Source: Symbiodinium natans (taxonomy: Eukaryota; Sar; Dinophyceae; Suessiales; Symbiodiniaceae). From it: a stretch of DNA of 12,336 nucleotides. This document shows, one piece after another, positions 10,622 to 12,336 of the stretch (the first letter of the stretch is position 1; every line of letters begins with the position of its first letter). The notes below the pieces were generated by a model. That model was not told the origin of the DNA and made no database searches. It saw only the letters and a list, made by a program, of their open reading frames with translations. The stretch lies in the NCBI GenBank assembly GCA_905221605.1, contig CAJNDS010001639.1:1-12336 (forward strand), read 5' to 3'. Made by a program: the position numbers and the translations under genes.

Positions 10622-11530
10622 GTCGGGCCCCCCCCCCCGGGGGCCCCCTGGTCCCTGGTAGCTGGATTCCTGGACCAGGAGGCTGGCGAGGGGTCCAGGC
10701 AGGCTGGTTGCTCAATTTCGTGATTTTGGGGGACTTTTTCACGGATTTCGAAGGCCCCGCAAGGGCCCCCCGGGCCAAGGGTCCCCCGGGCCAAGGGCCC
10801 CCCGGGCCAAGGGCCCCCCGGCCAAGGGCCCGGGCCCTCGGGCCAAGGGCCCCCCGGGCCAAGGGCCCCCCCGAGCCAGTTTTGCGGGCCAAGGGCCCCT
10901 CAGGCCAAGGCCGGGCCAAGGGCCCCCCGGGCCAAGGGCCCCCCGGGCCAAGGACCCCCCGGGCCAAGGGGCCCGGGCCAAGCCCCCCAAGGGGCCCCCC
11001 GGGCCAAGGGTTTCTTCGAGCCAAGGCCCCCGGCCAAGGCCCCCGAACCAAGGGCTCCCCGGGCGGGCCAAGGGGCCCCCCGGGCCAAGGGCCCCCCGAT
11101 CCAAGTACCCCCCGGGCCAAGGGTCCTCTGACCCAAGGGCCCCCCCATTCGGGCCAAGGCCAATTGCCCCCCCCGGGCCAAGGGCCCAGCCAGGGGCCCC
11201 CAACCAAGGGCCCCCGGGCCAAGGGCCCAGGCCAAGCCAACCCGGGCCAACCGGGCCAAGGGCCCCCCCAACCAAGGGCCCCGGGCCAGGGCCCCCAACC
11301 GGGTCAAGGGCCTGCCGGGCTAAGGGCTTGCCACCAATAGGTCCCCGCCAAGGCAAGGGTCCCCGAGGCCGCCTGTCACAGCCAAGGGGCCCCGAAAAGC
11401 CAAAGGAGCCAAGGACCGGCCAAGACCCCTGAGTCAAGGACCCCCAACAAGACGCCAAGCCCTGTTGCCGGACCAAGGGCCTAACACCCTGCCAAGGGCC
11501 CCCCCAACCAGGGCTCGGCTAAGGGCCTAG
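10622..11530. repeat. GC-rich minisatellite, unit GGGCCAAGGGCCCCCC (about 16 bp)
   Basis: After an 11-base C run and G5C5 palindromic block (10628-10648) and a short non-repetitive segment (10650-10750), dozens of copies of GGGCCAAGGGCCCCCC with small variations fill 10750 to about 11340, then decay to 11530. The GGGCCC cores are self-complementary and would fold into strong hairpins. Long frames are open on both strands at once because the unit has no stops; the + frame would give a collagen-like GPPGQGPP protein and the - frames GGPLARGPWPGG-type proteins. Simultaneous openness and absence of any domain argue these are not genes. Confidence 0.92.
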
Positions 11531-12336
11531 GAAGCCCCCAAGAGGCGCCAAGAGCCACCAAAAGCTTCAAAAGCTTCAAAAGGCCCACTAAAAGAAGGGG
11601 GACCACAAGATTTGTCCGTGCCCACAATGAGAATATTGAAAACATTGTTTTTAGGCCCCTGCCCGCCTTTAGTATTGAAATCGATGGCTCCCCCTAAATC
11701 AGCAAGGACCTCTACGGGCCCACGTGCCGAAGGCCCGAAAAGGACCGAAACTACCCCGAACCCCAGCCTAAACCCTGACACCGCAAAACCCTACGACGGC
11801 CTTCAAGCAAATAAGGGCCTCTACGGGCCCTAACGTGCCGAAGGCCCGAAAAGGGCCGAGGCTACCCCGAACCCCAGCTTAAACCCTAACACCGCACAAC
11901 CCTACGAAGGCCTTCAAGCAAATAAGGGCCTCTACGGGCCCTAACTTGCCGAAGGCCCGAAAAGGGCCGAGGCTACCCCGAACCCGAGTTTAAACCCTAG
12001 CGATTGAAAGACTCATTGGCGAAAAATTCATGGATAGGTTCCCTGACCTTTAAATGAATAAAGCCTCTACGGCCCCTGACACGCCGAAGGTCCGAACAAG
12101 GCCCCGAGAGACCCCAAGAGCCACCAAAATGCTTCAAAAGGCTTCAAAAGGCCCCCTAAAAGAAGGGGGACCCCAGGATGCCCGTACCCGCAATGAAAAA
12201 TGCGATTTTTTGGTAGTGAAATCGATGCTTAATTGAGGCCCTTAAAGAAGGGGAATCCAAAAGCAGACACAAAGGGTTTCCCTGACCTTCAAATAAATAA
12301 GGGCCTCTACGGGCCCTGACACGCCGAAGGCCCGAA
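11531..12336. repeat. Long-period repeat: about 110-bp units inside a longer, about 566-bp duplication
   Basis: The core CCTCTACGGGCCC...GCCGAAGGCCCGAA recurs with starts at 11709, 11818, 11929, 12064 and 12304. The first three are about 110 bp apart and contain CTACCCCGAACCC, a telomere-like (T)TAAACCCT(A/G)A, and CAACCCTACGAAGGCC. A second element (AAGAGCCACCAAAA...TTCAAAAGGC...AGAAGGGGGACC...GAAATCGATG) appears at 11550 and again at 12116, 566 bp apart, so a higher-order unit is repeated. The window ends inside the fifth core, so the array continues. No coding signal is seen; the short frames are repeat by-products. Confidence 0.85.

Noticed and set aside
10599-11476. Several long minus-strand frames and a collagen-like + strand frame in the GC-rich minisatellite
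   Set aside because: They overlap each other in many frames, consist only of repeat translation, and are open simply because the unit lacks stop codons.

Overview
The window looks like repeat-dense nuclear DNA from a dinoflagellate, most likely of the Symbiodiniaceae type. Three things suggest this: a giant single-frame Ty1/copia polyprotein with a domain mix I associate with dinoflagellate elements, a TTTAGGG-type telomeric repeat, and an absence of ordinary genes amid satellites. The assignment is inference; no rRNA, spliced leader or other marker gene is present.

Positions 1-8547 hold one Ty1/copia-type LTR retrotransposon on the + strand, cut at its 5' side by the window edge. Its reading frame is open from base 3 to a TAG at 8082-8084, about 2,690 codons without interruption. 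In order it encodes: a Gag remnant with CCCH and CCHC zinc fingers; an aspartic protease (LLDSGASH); a weak, possibly decayed methyltransferase-like region; an integrase with a D,D35E core carrying a large acidic insertion; a three-copy in-frame repeat; a 2-oxoglutarate/Fe(II) dioxygenase-like domain (HRD...H); a SAM-like stretch; reverse transcriptase (YVDD); RNase H; and a C-terminal extension with two hydrophobic segments, proline runs and a terminal His/Cys motif. Three stops in a row, a short purine tract and a putative 427-bp 3' LTR (TGTTGA...TCAACA) follow directly. All enzymes would come from one polyprotein cut by the protease. Residue numbers below count the codon at 45-47 as residue 1.

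Positions 8548-12336 contain no credible protein gene. They hold AT-rich DNA (8548-8940), a roughly 50-60 bp AT-rich satellite with a 522-bp higher-order period (8941-9840), a C-rich tract with a 10-bp C6A4 repeat (9841-9990), about 330 bp of nearly perfect CCCTAAA telomeric repeat (10013-10342), a hairpin-rich block of about 250 bp (10343-10595), a short inverted telomere-like cluster (10596-10621), a very GC-rich GGGCCAAGGGCCCCCC minisatellite (10622-11530), and a long-period repeat with telomere-like motifs inside its units (11531-12336). The telomeric array is interstitial as assembled.

The most notable signals are the polyprotein that appears to carry both a methyltransferase-like and a TET/JBP-like oxygenase domain, both lacking expected key residues, and the structured block bracketed by outward-facing telomere-like repeats.
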